64,000 nucleotides of DNA, taken from Mytilus edulis. Lineage: Eukaryota > Mollusca > Bivalvia > Mytilida > Mytilidae. The stretch is taken from positions 27,441,386-27,505,385 of the forward strand of contig NC_092348.1 in assembly GCF_963676685.1 (NCBI RefSeq). Reading direction: 5' to 3'. Position numbers and translations under genes: made by a program. Under the pieces are notes generated by a model that saw nothing but the letters and a program-made list of their open reading frames with translations, searched no databases and was not told where the DNA came from. Positions 50,241-61,701 of the stretch are shown one piece after another (the first letter of the stretch is position 1; each line of letters starts with the position of its first letter).

Positions 50241-50329
50241 AAGACATGCATATGTGACGCCTATGAGATTGACATTGTATGTCATTCAATCTTTTTGAAA
50301 TGACAAACAGGAATGAATATGATTTAGTT

Positions 50330-50790
50330 TAGGAGTTGGTTTTTCAATCTTTTACAAGTTCTCAAAAACCACACAAGAGGGGATGGGGTGACCCTAGGGA
50401 CTGCCCTAATATTTCATTTAATGTTTTTGTATCTTGTCCCATACATGCATATATATGGTTTGGGGTGGGGATCTCAATCGTTATCAAGTTTTCAAACAGG
50501 AGGGGTGGGATGATCCTTGTATATTTCATTTGATTTGTTATGTTGTCCAATACATGGATATATATGGTTGAGGAAGTATTATTTGAAACATCAGTGACTA
50601 GCAGACTTATAATCCAGATGAAATAAAGTGGAAAATTTTGGATATAAATTTCTGTTTCTAAGTTATCAAACAGGAGTGTGTAGGGTCACCCTAAGGACTC
50701 TCCCTATATTTCATTTGATTAGTTCTCAATCATGAATATATATGGTTTAATTTAAAGGTGGGGATCTCGACTGTTTCGACTCGGGGGATT
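50330..50790 (+). repeat. Tandem repeat, 3 units of about 130-170 bp
   Basis: Units share TCAAACAGGAG, GGGT(G/C)ACCCTA(A/G)GGACT, TATTTCATTTGATT and ATATATATGGTT. The ORFs on both strands are products of the repeat. Confidence 0.65.
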
Positions 50791-53344
50791 ATAAACAACA
50801 TAAGGAATCCTAATGTGCTCTACTTCCTACGTGCAACTTCAAAACTTTTGGGAAAATCGATCATTTAAGGTTTTTCTGGTCATATCTTTTGTAATCCAGA
50901 ACGAAAAGTATGAAAAAACTATCCTTTAAGTTATAAATAGCAAAGTTACCAGCTAGATAAGAACAATGGCAAGTATTTCAGCATTTATTGGGTAGAACAC
51001 AAATCCAGGGTGCTTGCATAAAGCAGCTTAACTGCATAAAAAGGTTACATTCCAAGGACCACCATGATCAATTTTGATCCTTATTGGCCAAATACTTTCA
51101 GCTATCTTAGATTGTGTTTCCCTTTTAAGTTCAAATGTTCAATTAAGATCTGTGGCATGTTGTTACCCATCTTGGATCGGACCCGAACCTTCTGGATACC
51201 CATTTTGACCATGTTTGGTTACAATTTGGCAAGTAGTTTCAAAGACTTTCCTTATGGTCCAATGTTTAACTATGTTCCATGCTGGCAGTAATCTTATAGA
51301 TTGAACCTACCAGACACAATTTTTAAAGGACGCCATCCGTGAATACTTGTGATAGAGTTTGGTTCTAATTGGCATAGGAAGGAACAGATCTCACAATTCA
51401 TGCCATACCAATATGCAACCACAAAAACTGTTTGAGGCCATATAAAATGAAGTCCACGATAAAGAAGAAGTGAATGTTTAATTGCTCTCTGATTGCACCC
51501 AGGGTATGGCATTAATACATAATGAATTGTCCATCAGGATTCAAAGATGGGTAGTTGCTGAGAAAAATGTGATTAATATTCGGTGAAGTCATCACTTTAT
51601 TAATTCCACCCAAACTATGAATTTACCAAGTCAAACTGAACTGCTATCGTTAGCTAATAGCTGTTATTTACCAGTTCTTCATATTTTTGGCATTATTTTA
51701 GCTGTTCTTAGCATTCCATATAATACCAGTTTGAAAAAACTGTCTAATTTGACCATTTCTTAGCAGTCATGGTACCTTTTAAAGTGTTGTCAATTGGACA
51801 ACAGTTATGACAGCAGTTCCATAGCAGTTAGATAGCTGATTGGATTTTAATCTTTGTTATAAAAATACTTGGACCTGACTTGTGTTTTCAGCTTGAAAGT
51901 AAACCTTCATTTGAATGATCAAATGTGCATTTTTGGCTCCAAACTGTGTAAATTCTTGCTAGTGAAAAACTATTTTTGTCAATTATAAATTATAATTTAG
52001 GCTAAATGGAATGCATTCACAAACCCACAGTACAGTAAGTTGAAGTTACAGTTAATGCATGTGTATATTCTGACATAAATTTGTAGGGGAAAACAGAAAT
52101 CACACAGACAGCCCAAAAAGGGGGGATACTGGTTTATTCAAATAGAATAGTTGATGTTGGCAGGAATGTAATAAACTAATATCATATACTTGCAGTGCAA
52201 GATGTTATTTGAAAATGAAGATACGACTATTTTAATATGATTTTGTTAAAAAACAAAAATACATCATATTCATTATTCAAGACTTGAAAAACGGGGAGGG
52301 AGTATTAGGTAAACATAGGCTGCAAATAGCCGATTGGTTATGGTTAATATTGACCAAACAATCCATTTTATGAGTTTGACTGTCCCTCTGGTATCTTTCG
52401 TCCCTCTTTTAATGAAGTTGATGTATGTTACTGAAGTTTGTTTCCAAAATTGGAAACATAATTTTGGAAACATAATACAATGTTTTACATATTACATAAC
52501 ATTATTATTACGTGTATTATTTTTTTTTTTTAAATCCAAAAGAGAAAGAGAATTAATATAGTTTCACCACTGCAACAAGTGTGTTGCAATATTTCTCCAC
52601 TGGAGACAGTTAATTTTCAATATTTTAAGTGCTAGGCTTTCTTAGTTTTTTTAAATTTTACTGTGGAGAATGGAGAAATATTGTAGTACACGAGTTATTA
52701 GTGGTGAAATCTGTTTCTCTGATGTACAGCTTAGAAAATCAACTTAGCACTTTGTATGAATATGCATTATTGATAGCTGTTAGTATACCAGTTCTCATGA
52801 ATATTCAGTGCTGACATCAGTTTTTTGGGGTACATGTATCTCATTTAAAATTTTCGTCACAAAAACATGCTAATAATTGTGAAGGCTAAATAAACTGCTA
52901 TGAAATGCCCATTATGCAAACTAGCCATTGCCTTGAATTTGTCAACTGTGAATGCTAATGAACTGCTGTCATTAGTTAGAACTGTGAATGCTAATAAACT
53001 GCTGTCTACTTTGACTTGGGTTATCAAAACATTCAAGTATTCATTTTAAAAAGTTGAATATACTTGACTTTATACTTCATCTGGGCACTGATTGAGTCAA
53101 AATTAACAATGAAACAGATGTTATTAGTATCTGTTATTCTTGTATCTTTCTTTGTAAACGCATTTTGTATGTTCAGTTATGTATTGGTTTATTAGGACCC
53201 AGCTACAAAATGTGGCTGATGCCTTATAGTGATCAGGTCGTCCAGACATAACACAGTGTCCAGGCTGTGCCTCTTTATATAATTGGCATTACAGTACTGC
53301 AACTGATCTCAAAAGAGACGCTTAGTTAACAGTTTAATGTTCAT

Positions 53345-53552
53345 TGTTTTTTTACATAAATAAGGCCGTTAGTTTTCTCGTCTGAATTGTTTTACCGGTC
53401 TTATCGTGGCCTTTTATAGCTGACTATGCGGTATGGGCTTTGCTCATTGTTGAAGGCCGTACGATGACCTATAGTTGTTAATGTTTGGGTCATTTTTGTG
53501 GATATTTATAGTTGCCTCATTGGCAATCATACCACATCTTCTTTTTTATAAT
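53345..53552 (-). repeat. Family A repeat, reverse copy
   Basis: On the plus strand it has AAGGCCGTTAGTTTTCTCGT, GAAGGCCGTACGATGACCTA and TTGGCAATCATACCACATCT. Confidence 0.8.
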
Positions 53553-54389
53553 ATAACAGTTCCGGAATAAAACACGGCTGCAAATTGTTTTAAATGATAG
53601 ACTAGTATATAGATTTAAATTTCTTTCTGTTCATAAAAAGTTTTGTGATCACATTTTTGTATTTTAGCACTTTTAATTGGGTATACACCTCAATTTACGG
53701 TGTTAGTAGTCACCTTTAAATCCTAAAACCAAAATCATTTTGTTATTTATTGACTCTTTTTATTAAACTTTTCGATGCACACATAATCAAGGATCATTGG
53801 ACTGATGAAGACATAAATTTAATACCATCCTCGAGTAAAACTCTCAAACTTAAAGTTGGCAGTTTCTAAGATGGAAATTTAACGCATTTGTTTTTGGAAA
53901 ACAAGAAAATATATGATTCAAAAGTAATATTTGACGTTTCAGAGGACAAATCATTATTATTGTGATACTGCATGCAAAATTTGTTGGGCAAATTCCAAAG
54001 TTTTGTAAAAAAAAAATAAAAAAAAAAAATTAAATTATCATTTAAAGGGAAACCGGTACTACAATATATTACATTTCCCCAACATTAGGTTGGCCTTTTG
54101 TGTACCCAAGGCAGATGAAGGAAGTCAACTTAGAAACGCCGTGATTGGATGCAAGAGAACAATATATTTTTTTTACTGATCTATGAATATTAACCTGCAG
54201 TGTGTATATTTACAATAAAAATTTAAAAACCCATTGAAGATTTTCTAGAGAATATTCGAAAAGACTTCCAAAATTTCATAAATTTGGTGTAAAATGACGG
54301 CGGGCATGGATAACACTCAGCAATGATGATCTAGTTTTAAAATTGTTTTCATCCTACTTTCCAGATATGCCAGACCTAAATCAGAAACT

Positions 54390-54684
54390 CGCTGCAAATG
54401 TTTGCACCTGTCCTAAGTCAGGAATCTGATGTACAGTAGTTGTCGTTTGTTTATGTAATATATACGTGTTTCTCGTTTTGTTTATATAGATTAGACCGTT
54501 GGTTTTCCCGTTTGAATGGTTTTACACTAGTAATTTTGGGGCCCTTTATAGCTTGTTGTTCGGTGTGAGCCAAGGCTCCGTGTTGAAGGCCGTACTTTAA
54601 CCTATAATGGTTTAATTTTTAAATTGTTATTTGGATGGAGAGTTGTCTCATTGGCACTCACACCACATCTTCCTATATCTATCT
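54390..54684 (-). repeat. Family A repeat spanning the right arm/spacer boundary
   Basis: On the minus strand it reads from GATATAGGAAGATGTGGTGT through the arm limit (54,476) on to ACGAGAAACACGTATA and TCAGATTCCTGACTTAGGAC. Another copy of the same subfamily at 49,868-50,240 shows this is the normal continuation. Confidence 0.8.
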
Positions 54685-56634
54685 ACTAACTGCCTCACTT
54701 GTATGAAATGCATTCAAATATCTTCTCTGAACTTACTTATAAAAAAGAAGATGTGGTATGATTGCCAATGAGACAACTATCCACAAAAGACCAAAATGAC
54801 ACAAACATTAACAATTATAGGTCAATTGGAACCAAACTTGTTTACATTGGTTCTTGTATTGATTCTTTTTAAACGATCTGGCATAGCGGGAACATAGTTA
54901 AACAGTTGCTCAAAACAACCAATTGGAACAAAACCTAGTTCCCTTTGCAAATTGTTTCCGGCCGGTTTTGGTTTGATCCAAGGCCTCCGAGGGGAACAAC
55001 GATTTCACATTGGACCCTGTAGGAGATAGTTTTAAATATTTGATGTTGAATTTACCGTTTTTGAGAAACACAAGGCCAAAAGGGGTGAACCAAGAACAAA
55101 TTGGAAATCAATTTTTTTTTGTCCGATTTTGATGAAGATGTTTGGAACAGAAATCATATGAAGGTATTTTAATGGATTATGTAATTTGTTGGCGGTTTTG
55201 AAAAAGAAGAGTACCAAAAAGGATCTAGACTGAAAATGCTTCAACTTGATGAAACGAAAAATGTTGTTCGACATGTGTATACTTTATAGATTTATATTTT
55301 TATTTTGTAGATTTCATACATTGTGTTTTACTTAATTTTTTAAGTTTTTTGTTTATCGTTTCCAACAAACAAGAGGCCCAAATCGGGTCTAGAGATGTGA
55401 TTGGCCCTTTCGGGGCGATTGAATTAGATGAAGTCTAGCAATTTAATATGTCTACATTTACTTTGTGTCAACACTTACCCGAATGTACCCTTTATACGGT
55501 CGTTACTTGCTACGCTCTACGGAGCACATTTTTACACAGAATTTATAGAACTAATTGCAAACAAACTACTAGTAAATCCTTACAATAAATATATCTGTCA
55601 GGTATGTCTCCAATCGTAGATGGCCGCCCGCGGAAAACGTAGTGTAAGTGCATCTTATTTGGAAATGCATAGAAAGATCTTCTTCTTAGAAACTACTAAG
55701 CAAATTGAAGCAAAACTTATCATTGGATGGCCTTCTAGCAAAATTGTGTTCGGCAGGACAGGGTACAATCCAACTTGATTGCCAGTGACGAACGTAGTTG
55801 AGATTATACCATATGGCGAAATTTATTGAAAGATATTTTCTAAAAGTACAGTGCAAATTACAATGAAACTTGGTCACAATGATCTTTTAAAATGCACAGG
55901 CAAACTATGTCTGGTAGGTTCAAGACTATAACCCAAGATTGCAGGAATTACTAACAACATAGTTTAACATTGGACCCTGAGCTGAAGGCTAGGGGGATCA
56001 AAGATCTTAAACAAAACTACTGAGACCAAATTTGATAACATTTGTTTTTGTATGAACACTTTTCAAGCAGTGCTATATCCATCCTTGATGGGCAATAACG
56101 GGGAACATACATATTATATCGGGGTCTAAATTGGGCTGGCTTATGTAGCCACGGTTGATGTGAGCGATACAGCCTCTTAATAGTCTTTTGTTTCATATCC
56201 TAAAGTATTGGCGCAAAAAGTTTGTCATTAAACTAGATCCTTGAGTACAAGAAAGTAGAAACAAAACCATTCAAACGAATGCGATCAACATAGGAATATC
56301 ATATCCCATTGGCAAACTTTTTTGTGCCGAGACCAGGCGTTACAAATCAGGCATGAGCTTTGTGTCAACACTTGCCCTACTGTTTGTTCCCTTGATAAAT
56401 GTGATCGTATCATGCTGCACTAGGCGTAGAGAGTATTTTCTTTTATATTTACCATAATCAACAACAAAAAATCTAGACCAAGAAACAGTATATAGTAACT
56501 CCTAGTAATTTTGTTTGATTTAATTCTTGTATGGTAAAACCAAATATCAAACCAACTTATATTATATATATAATTAATTTCTAAAAAAATGTTTATGCAA
56601 AATCATTATTGTATAAAAAATGTATAGCAAATGT

Positions 56635-57885
56635 TCAATTCGGTAAGGCAGCAATCAATGTCCGAAACAATAGCTCTGCGTCATCGTATGATGTGATGAT
56701 GGGAAACTGATCTCGTCTGTTTCCAGTAAGCAACTCGACAATGTTAATAAATTCATTGCTACAGCCATGCTCTGGAAAGTTCTCTGTATATTCCTCTATG
56801 AGATTGTCAATTGTTTGTAAGTTACATGGTAAAGGAAATGAACAGTCTCTTCCACCAAAGATCTCTGGCTGATAGTATAACATATTTGGAATACCACTTG
56901 GTGTTACAACTTCAGCACGTTGTCTTCTTATTCTATGTGAGTTCCAGTTCTCAGCAAACATGTCCAATTGATGTTGGATAACGGAGAGGAAACAAAATCG
57001 AACACATTCTTTATGTACTGGACACGATACATTAAGAAGTCCAGTGTCTTGGAAATCCTGGAAACGGTTTCTCCAAAACTGGGTGAAACTCGTTTTTAGT
57101 GTACCCCAAAGCCTTTCTATTCTTTGATTTGCAACAGATCTGCCGACGAGAAAAGAATTTTGTCCCGACATTTCATCGTTTTGATTATGTCGCAACGATC
57201 TTTGTAAATCCCTCATTATGACGTTTTCTGTTCTTGCATCCGATCGAACAACCCTTGGAAGCATCTTTCTTTGTTTGATCCAATTAAGATACCAGTAACC
57301 GACATATCTGGGGTTATTGTTGGAGGGACTTGCTATCAACCATAAAAGTTTACGAGAGTATCCATCGATTGCCCCATGTATAGCTATGCCGTAGGGTTTT
57401 AATTTATCGTAACCATCGACATGAATCAGATAGTTTGGTCCTCTATTGTAGTACACTCTCCTTCGAAGAACTCGATGTGATCTGTTAAGTACACCCTGTT
57501 GGTCTATTGTTCTTAAGCAAAGCCTTGCTCTTGATTGTGTGACGCAAAGTCCAAAGCCTATGTTCAGAGTCCTCCACATATACCTGTATCCAACATTAGA
57601 CAGGCCATTACGGTGTAAAGCCAGGATTGTCCTTACAACTGTAGGTAATGGCGACTGGTTGTTACGCCGTCTGATATTTAATCTTCTCTTAAGTCTTTTT
57701 AACATGGAACAACTCATGAATGTTCCGTGAACAAACAAGAGAAATCCACATATTTGAAGGGACGTGTAGCATAATTGATGATAGTATTGGACTAGTTCAG
57801 GCACAGAAGCATCATCGCCTGGGTAAGGTATTCCTGTAACGTCATGATCAGCAACACAAAGGAGACAACAGAGTAACTGAAACAT
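56635..57885 (-). CDS. DDE integrase-like transposase, right arm copy
   Basis: An open frame of 416 codons. The N-terminal region (about 28-75) looks like an HTH ending in a basic cluster (KRLKRRLNIRRR). The catalytic core has Asp157 in HVDGYDKLKPYG, GAIDGYSRKLLWL, Asp216 in SDARTEN and Glu257 in NQRIERLWGTL, a DDE triad of the rve-like integrase fold found in many metazoan genomes (I recall it as an integrase core-domain family). Role: cutting and joining of the element ends in the nucleus. Oddity: residue 218 is Arg (AGA), where the left arm has Gly (GGA) beside the catalytic Asp. The true start is uncertain: the first ATG is followed by CAG, a perfect acceptor (TTTATGTTTCAG), so upstream exons are likely and the first residues may be intronic. 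Confidence 0.85.
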   Translation of the reverse strand: MFQLLCCLLCVADHDVTGIPYPGDDASVPELVQYYHQLCYTSLQICGFLLFVHGTFMSCSMLKRLKRRLNIRRRNNQSPLPTVVRTILALHRNGLSNVGYRYMWRTLNIGFGLCVTQSRARLCLRTIDQQGVLNRSHRVLRRRVYYNRGPNYLIHVDGYDKLKPYGIAIHGAIDGYSRKLLWLIASPSNNNPRYVGYWYLNWIKQRKMLPRVVRSDARTENVIMRDLQRSLRHNQNDEMSGQNSFLVGRSVANQRIERLWGTLKTSFTQFWRNRFQDFQDTGLLNVSCPVHKECVRFCFLSVIQHQLDMFAENWNSHRIRRQRAEVVTPSGIPNMLYYQPEIFGGRDCSFPLPCNLQTIDNLIEEYTENFPEHGCSNEFINIVELLTGNRRDQFPIITSYDDAELLFRTLIAALPN

Positions 57886-60108
57886 AAAGATAGAAATTAC
57901 ACGTATGATGTAATGATAAAATGAAAAATCCGATTGGCTTGATATCTAAATAGGGTGTTCACTGTGACGTCATTAGCTTACTATACAACTACTAGGAAAT
58001 GCGCTGCGCCTTCACATTTAATGGAATACGAAATGGAAAAATACACAGTAAGTTTTGACAATCCAAAATAAATCTTCATGGCGATATTTATAACATATTT
58101 CATTTTTAAATTTACCCGTTATAGGTATCAGGTATAAGCATATGATATTTTTACATTTGAACATGTTTTCATTTTCAAACAAGAGGACATATCTTCTTCC
58201 AGCATATTGCAATCGAATAAACATTTTAAAAGTCATCTGATGCCTAAACGAATTTATTTTGTTTGGTTGATTTTTGTACCATATCTTAAAGAAACAACGA
58301 ATAGTGTACCTAATGAATAAAATTTGTTATGAAAAAAATATGTTTCAATTTTTGCTAAATTTGTTGTAACATCATGCCTCCTTAAACATGATATCTAGTT
58401 CTTTATCAATCATTGACTAATTTATAAAATTTGGTCGCATATTGTCAAAGTCAATCAACCATAAAAACAAGGCCAAGATCAAATTACAGGTATCAAAATG
58501 ACATCCCCTGGTAGTGGGGAACCTCCTTGTCTAATATCATCAACCTAAGTCAAAGCTAAAATTACACTTCAGACTATCATCCCCTTGTAGTTGGAGACGT
58601 TAATGCCAAATATTATCAACCTTAGACTTCTATTTCTTGAGATATGGACTTAAGCAGTAAACTCGGTTGCAAAATTGACTATTAGAGTTCTTCAGGGTCA
58701 TTCAAGCATTTAAAATAGGTCAAAGATAAATGGCACATGACTGACTGGCAAGAACAATATGTAGGAAATCTGCATCCTAAATATAAGAACCTTACTCGTT
58801 ATGCTTCACGAGATAAAGACATGAACAGCAAACTTGGTTGCAATGTTAACGCCATATATTCACCGTCGCCTGTAAAACCGTACCTACATGTCTCGCTTTT
58901 ACTGCGCATGCTAGACAAAATATGAAGAAAACTTTATATCATGGTTCACTATATTTTTCGCTAGAGCCGTGTAAATGTGTGCTCATTTTTCCTATTTTGG
59001 TAATCCTTTATTTTTTGTAATTTTTGGCCGTTTAAGGTGCAGTTTTTACAAAAAATAAATCACAATACAGTATTAAACCTTTTTCATACTTTCCACGAAG
59101 ATGGAGCTGATTAGTTTAAATGAAGAAAAACATTATAAAAACTATACAAGAAAGTTTTGACAAATTTTGTTTGTTTTTAAGCCAAAGTGTGTTGATTTGA
59201 TGTTCGATGTCAGCAACATATTTCTTTGTTTTACTTTCAACATTACCTTTAAAATATTGCTTGATTCCATAGTCTTTGACCATTTATTAGACGGGCAGGT
59301 GACCAAGCAGCTGAAATAGACGATATTTCTTCAATTGAAATGTTTAATGAATAGCAAAATCTTCTAATCGGTCAATATCAAAATAAAGTGAACACATATT
59401 TCGTTTCGCATCATGCTTTTCTACCTGGCATTAGTGGCGAATCCAGGGGGTCAGGGGTTGGAACCCTTTTTTACATTTATTTGGAAGATCAATGCAATTG
59501 AATGGGGACATATAGTTGGAACTCCCCTTTATCGTGGGCTAGGATCCCCATACCCAACCCTTATAAATGACAAGATCCACCCTGCTAGTTGTGAATCAAA
59601 TTATTTGTTTAGATTACTAATTTTTTTTTGCTTAGCTGTTATGAATTAAATGAGTCATGGAGATTGATCTACAAAGGACTCTGAAAGGCGAAAGGGAGGG
59701 ACCATTCAGTTTTTTTCCATTTTTCATTGACAGTCGTACAGAACGGGTAGTGTACTTGTGATGGGATGGTGGGGAGAGGGGTGAAACCCTTTAAGTAAAA
59801 TATATCTTTAATAATAGCAGACGTCTTACTCTAGATCTTATCACAGGTCACGTTAAACTGTAACTTTTCAATGCCCGTTCATTCAAACAATAACGTTTTT
59901 TCTCCCTATGATCTTTTTCATTTTGTGTTCAGTATTGCTTCATATTAAAATATAACGCTAAGTCTCCAAAGAAAACAAATATAAACTTACTTATGACTCG
60001 TTTCCACTGCTCCCGCTGATGTTGTTGCTGTCGATCTCCATCTTTAATGTGTCAGCACAGGAAGTAAAATACGGACCGTGGGAATCTGACCGTGAGAACG
60101 AATAAAGT

Positions 60109-60406
60109 TAACATCAAATAAGCAAGTTGACTTAATTAATAAACAAGTCGACTTCTTATTTTATGTCATTTACATTTATATTAGCAAGTCGACATTGTAA
60201 TTAAAACTTTTTCTGTAGCATTCCGACAAGTTGACTTCAACATGATGATTTAATATCAAATAAACAAGTTGTCGACTTAATCAATTAACAAGTTGAATTC
60301 AACATGCCGGCTTCTTATTACTATGCCATTATATTTATATCAGCAAGTCGACATTGTAAAACAATTTTTCTACATCATTCCGACAACTTGACTTCAACTT
60401 GATGAT
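60109..60406 (-). repeat. Subterminal direct repeats, right arm
   Basis: Mirror of 40,443-40,740, differing by two substitutions seen by hand (GTCGGAATG in place of GTCGGCATG, TTAATTGATT in place of TTAATTTATT). Confidence 0.7.
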
Positions 60407-60500
60407 AAGATTCCAGCTTATAACACACAACTTGACTAATAATTCCGACTTATTAGCAACAAAATAACTTTACAAGGGGTGTACCATATGCGCTTCCATA

Positions 60501-60506
60501 AATAAC
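60501..60506. repeat. Right 6-bp target-site duplication AATAAC
   Basis: AATAAC directly follows the right end CGCTTCCATA. Restoring a single copy rejoins the sushi exon in frame, which independently confirms the duplication. Confidence 0.85.
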
Positions 60507-60596
60507 CGTCATCACAATTGTGATAACAAACAATCATGTTGTTAGATTCGTTGCAGAATAGGGAAGAGTGATGTGTAGGTTGGAGTTCAAGGCATT
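60501..60596 (-). pseudogene. 5' half of the interrupted sushi exon
   Basis: After acceptor TTTTTATCATTTAAG the minus strand reads CLELQPTHHSSLFCNES... up to CDDGY and then meets the element end at 60,500. The six bases 60,501-60,506 (AATAAC on the plus strand) are the duplicated target. Together with 40,235-40,348, minus one target copy, it forms a 204-bp phase 1-1 exon. Confidence 0.85.
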
Positions 60597-61134
60597 CTTA
60601 AATGATAAAAAGAATTCATATACGTCTATATCACTTTATGATAATGGTTATTGCATACAACAACAACAAATCCCTCAGTTTAAGATAAAAAGATTGTTTC
60701 GGAATAAATATATTCAAACTATCAAAATCATAGCTATTACATGTGCAATAAAGAACTGCAATACAACTTTTGATAAACCAATTTGTCTTTACGCTCCTAA
60801 CTGAATATTTTAAACAGTTTGTCTCTAGCAGAAAAAAAGATATCAGTTACTCAGAAAAGGAATGGATGATCTAGACCGACGTCCGGTTAATTTTCAGTGG
60901 TTGTGTTTTATGATTGCTGAACCGATTTGTTGGGATCGAATTTTGTGATGAAAGAATAGCTTGTAATTCCCCTTAACTTAATCAACCTTTTCTGAAATAT
61001 AGAGCTTGACATATGTTTGTTTCATAGAGTGTTGAACAATGCCTGTATATTTTTATCGGATTTTTTGTCGCAGGTTTTCCATTGATGTATACTCTTCACC
61101 TCCTCTTTTCAGAACTCTAAAATTTTACTGGTAC

Positions 61135-61305
61135 CTGGACATGGGTCTAAAGTACAGTTTCCAATTTCTGTATCAGTTCCATTACATGTTTGGCCTCCAT
61201 TATCAGGGAGAGGACTAGAACAAGATCTGCCTCTTTGTCGTGTCCCATTTCCACAACTAGTAGAACATTCAGTCCAATTATCCCAATGAGTCCATTCACC
61301 ATCAA
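61135..61305 (-). CDS. Thrombospondin type 1 domain
   Basis: This 171-bp phase 1-1 exon encodes EWTHWDNWTECSTSCGNGTR, then RGRSC and later Cys residues. The WxxWxxW C-mannosylation motif and the CSxSCG start are diagnostic. Six Cys are present. Known roles are in matrix or ligand binding outside the cell. Confidence 0.88.
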
Positions 61306-61334
61306 CTAAATACATGAATAAGTATGGTGGTAGA

Positions 61335-61455
61335 AAAAAGTAAAATCCTAAATATACTGAACTCCGATGAAAATATAAAATGAAAATTCTCTAATCAAAT
61401 GCCAAACCAAAAGCCCAAGCACATCAAACGAACGGATAGCAACTGTCTAATCCGA
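61335..61455 (+). repeat. Family B repeat fragment in intron
   Basis: The blocks AAATATACTGAACTCCGATG, CTCTAATCAAATGCCAAA and CACATCAAACGAACGGATAG match family B. It lies just upstream (on the minus strand) of the TSP1 exon. Confidence 0.65.
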
Positions 61456-61701
61456 GTGAATGAATAGTTTCGATATCCAAGTCTAGTTTTGCTGTTGTAA
61501 TATTTACAGTCTAGTGGTTTAATGAAACTACAATTTACACACTATTCGCAATTAAAAATGTCTTTTCAGTGTTCATCTACAAGTAAAAATGATATAAATG
61601 TCTAACTTAACGTGATCCATAATTTCCTTTTGTTTTATGTCTGGAAAATTACTTCAATAGTACTATATATGCAGTAAACTATAAGAAGAAATTATACCAA
61701 C

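Larger units (their letters stand above)
46374..54475. other. Spacer of the 20-kb element: repeats, no recognisable gene
   Basis: 8,102 bp. It contains several tandem arrays (46.65-47.76, 48.2-48.56, 50.33-50.78 kb), family A copies (49.87-50.24; 53.35-53.55 reverse), a family B copy inserted in an array (46.88-47.37), a family D fragment (52.37-52.42) and older degenerate repeats. No ORF over 75 codons and no convincing exon chain was seen. Confidence 0.6.
40349..60500. mobile_element. 20,152-bp DNA transposon with 6,025-bp terminal inverted repeats
   Basis: The unit runs between two AATAAC copies. Its ends are perfect inverted repeats beginning TATGGAAGCGCATATGG. The arms are 40,349-46,373 and 54,476-60,500, equal in length to the base, with mirror coordinates summing to 100,849. 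Each arm holds one DDE transposase gene pointing inward. The spacer is 46,374-54,475. The 6-bp duplication and the TAT...ATA ends agree with what I recall for the IS3EU superfamily (6-bp TSD, TAY...RTA ends); that assignment needs a search. It differs from ordinary elements in that the transposase lies inside the inverted repeats, and it is organised like a bacterial composite transposon. Confidence 0.85.
54476..60500 (-). repeat. Right arm (giant terminal inverted repeat)
   Basis: Mirror copy of the left arm. At its inner end the family A repeat runs on uninterrupted past 54,476 to about 54,390. This arm therefore looks like the original and the left arm like the derived copy (inference). 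Confidence 0.9.

Noticed and set aside
51064-51291. A 75-codon ORF in the spacer as a cargo gene
   Set aside because: It lies in a degenerate repeat that also occurs at about 44.9 and 48.7 kb.
40349-60500. A Polinton/Maverick virus-like element (about 20 kb, 6-bp target duplication, integrase)
   Set aside because: Size and target duplication would fit, but the integrase is inside both 6-kb arms, the ends are TAT/ATA, and the spacer shows no polymerase, ATPase, protease or capsid-like ORF.
40349-60500. The palindrome as a pure assembly artefact
   Set aside because: An artefact would not place two AATAAC copies at the exact outer ends nor split an exon that rejoins in frame, and the arms differ by real-looking substitutions. 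It cannot be fully excluded without reads.
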